A stretch of 64,000 nt of DNA from Ruminococcus hominis (GTDB taxonomy: Bacteria > Bacillota > Clostridia > Lachnospirales > Lachnospiraceae), in assembly GCF_014287355.1 (NCBI RefSeq), contig NZ_JACOPE010000001.1:1798001-1862000 (forward strand). Direction: 5' to 3'. Below are positions 63,801-64,000 of the stretch, one piece after another. The notes under the pieces were generated by a model that was given only the letters and a program-made list of their open reading frames with translations, was not told where the DNA came from and did no database searches. How positions within the stretch are numbered: position 1 is the stretch's first letter; the number at the start of each line of letters is the position of its first letter. Position numbers and translations under genes: made by a program.

Positions 63801-64000
63801 ATATTCTGCAATATGCTTCATCTGTTTTTCTGATGTAATTTTATATGGGTGTCCATAAGTCCCACATCCTGTTGTAATACTTACCGGTCGCTGATTTACT
63901 CGTATTTCATGTGCATACCCTTGAGTATTTACATGTTTATTGCATACATACGGAAGATAACTTGAGAAATCCGTATTTTTATTTTCATCTGAATATACTA
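57828..64000 (-). CDS. Giant GLUG-like beta-helix surface protein (N-terminus beyond window)
   Basis: At least 2057 codons; the frame stays open to base 64000, so the true start lies outside and an internal ATG at 63821 is not the start. The first ~1000 visible residues are rich in Gly/Asn/Ser with GGxIG/GGLIG repeats (IGGLIGNSEST, TGGLIGRIGNG, SGGLIGEVIGT, AGGYVGQVEN, GGLFGNTGRG), typical of GLUG-like parallel beta-helix adhesins. The C-terminal half has Ig-like/beta modules and ends without LPXTG or a membrane helix. It ends inside palindrome copy 3, immediately upstream of the exported-protein/SipW unit, and probably belongs to the same surface system. Confidence 0.8.
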   Translation of the reverse strand, partial: VYSDENKNTDFSSYLPYVCNKHVNTQGYAHEIRVNQRPVSITTGCGTYGHPYKITSEKQMKHIAEYLATRNAQKDWAIRVTTDQSTMCTGGNNHDEVYQYDGKGSWVSVSDKTTTLSNTVMHLYMLSAYYDIQGNKETTTGIFGTQTLETETSNTGKTLTLTDFRGFGSEAYPFRGVITCTDKNNPTTIILKGSGTGNGLIPYSYGSVVKDINVSYQSGTQLGITKSISYTANSTSEYYSATFFGGVIGSIMGGDNIIDNVSVDMSTNWLGLSGNRSYLAQIGGYVGSIVGGGVIFRNMDGKTGLTTTQVSGADPASTSTANLYVNPYVGRVLDGYAFSEGCAVENTNKNYKINELSAHNDKCITTTGESTSKVNRTNPMQTEVKDAQGLLVLSAIVNSGAAAGGDTAGTGTYGTNAYSGNIDASDASGKYRFGNGVYGKVRNALYSHIGENSTSAEGDIINDFALSVSDDRNSPGYNAARQEAQMASTLDNATNAPYLVTKYANPATFYIGGNARSTSIVLSQNGTYDMSRYGTGYQGISARYRSYALYSSIVKYPLSERVVPWITSVDGKDSILKVNMPVQEYSDDDFHAASIGGLFNVLRQVPDEVPADQRETYHMLQNLTIGSNNSTEKSVITLSYVGDSLSGFGNNNQYNVGVGGFAGSTAGVSAGVKQVSTANVRCKEVKIQNLDINSPASAGGLFGNTGRGAGANTDIGILIGQSSNSYNNYFGLNLIDCTYDSLNITGKYASGGFAGYVDSGANGLISSVKNTTGAELKIGDSSTIMASTGTSYAGGIFGSVKTNLEINNTGDGSNYKNVIVKSTTISATTNAGGYVGQVENSNNATYNINNAVFKDGNVTANRNIGGLIGNSESTQNNSINKCNIENSQLNTKNVNGLQTGGLIGRIGNGQIGITHSTVQGLTVYGEYSGGLIGEVIGTVTVEDTEITGTESKKTIINSKNGASGIYGRLSTNNPIIMKRCQVKYTEITTTQWSASAFSGDIHSLSGKNASISIYDSSTQHIKITAPFSGGMAGEMRGSLTASNIVMNDVEIIGTKNTDNKGLSGTIISNPESGAKYIYVAGISMQNINMKDKNGKVADNLYGYTSEASKEAIGKKCYFAFADYTGTSLKKEGTVLQPGTETDDLLDVTGTSPYAVTSPKSTLKVEKNGKEQFLYGDGAAWTKSGNAFNVNAQTIVNEKENSTNGHFSYKNTGVATFDFEAAFSTYNENQKKEKSTNNNFPVLRISGGDVTAISSYLDILTNGGFSAANALNTSTTKHVVVSADVYSYKDADTFIYDAAQSSALRVTTDKNGQISFSATTDYDNDKNRFILLTVTFAENGHSYNLQVPVLVRRMLEVDFTATLTHGTHFKSSEYDGLTSHVLDSYDSTITGYITYVYNSAMKKYTDYGWQSYVDAGGDIGQIMDKHIICNLPAGTHLSLVDCQDNNKTVYYHDITDDEAKNQEVLLSNFVNTSGMKFIQKSIGELLGAKVEKSVAGKFIKVDESGKPDGGKDDQTYPAPTVRIKGKDGYEYYRLAGTGETGAYNVMIDEDALKSGTTSNVSENYYLVITVPSTSTNETFINGGIDTNLNISVPKHINCLLRDNKAEATLDPKYNSASTYQISKGYEQELTESLGDDVSPIKLISVLDSKLQVSIKDKITFPNGQAYLTTDQLYQKFTSSIQVNHNVNGTLDTSTSSFPSGTSGTVHYYVYTENDGNRTYYSYDGKAWSDGSYDKQEVTNGGYVWTSDGGNMELVLSTDGTMENAISLEGVRNKIKGTDNTASTTFYIEAIMEVILPTAGLDVIPESKLVGNAPENYAKLMYTSLVSTEKDSLSYSNNRASLSANKTKVSYYRDEPEGVKLTYDADYIDQLGINLLDLGQNVDVDKNYANIDTTALYDLSSMKNLKETLLKSNGVRFTIRVLPKNTTGTLEEYGDVLEDASQYLTVEVNSPGYENFTESKGTWSWNIPKKVYVDNAENPSELKNSNIFDGSIFTQAIRLKIDVKNVENMNHFYSNYKILLSAEILNSNDTTIEGTYKNDNIIYTITKIKTEFVDETSN

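Overview
The window looks like a chromosomal segment of a gut Lachnospiraceae-type Firmicute (Dorea/Coprococcus/Blautia-like). The grounds are moderate-to-low GC, strong AGGAGG ribosome sites, TTGACA/TATAAT promoters, Na+/MATE and ECF transporters, BaiCD/BaiH-like flavoenzymes, LytTR two-component signalling and SipW-type surface-protein genes. No rRNA, tRNA or 16S marker is visible, so the genus is an inference.

Left part (1-23 kb) is mostly housekeeping. It holds the end of pyrG, a trmB-like regulator with lysA, a thiamine-salvage operon (thiM-thiE-HAD-thiD-DMT exporter), carA-carB, a spore/peptidoglycan-type protein, a nitronate monooxygenase, a MATE exporter and coaX, a Lon-like ATPase without protease, and two tandem old-yellow-enzyme/FAD fusion reductases. 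Two copies of a roughly 150-180-nt element, after pyrG and before the MATE gene, fold the same way with compensated stems. They look like a structured RNA (possibly IscB/TnpB-guide type).

Middle (22-45.7 kb): a lipoprotein subtilase lies behind a 2788-residue InlB-repeat surface protein. Divergent from it is a LytTR regulator/GHKL kinase pair, and the spacer carries four ACATGAA heptamers, two of them exactly 21 bp apart. Then come a Na/Pi symporter with a clear PhoP-type box, a UvrD-like helicase, an ECF transporter (S, fused double ATPase, T), a second MATE exporter, and a TrpXYZ-like ABC operon with three 15-bp leader repeats.

Right part (45.8-64 kb) is accessory. It holds an IS3-family insertion, an Rpn/PD-(D/E)XK nuclease gene bracketed by long GGGACGGGG palindromes, and then a minus-strand locus of at least 15 kb. 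In transcription order that locus encodes a giant GLUG-like beta-helix surface protein (running off the window), four paralogous exported proteins with SipW-type signal anchors and a shared LEGCDxxC ending, a SipW signal peptidase with a coiled-coil tail, a membrane-anchored McrB-like AAA+ ATPase, a DUF2357-like protein whose nuclease has been replaced by a long hendecad coiled coil, and a second SipW peptidase. I infer a dedicated surface-fibre secretion/assembly system that has borrowed McrBC-type parts; this is the most interesting item in the window.
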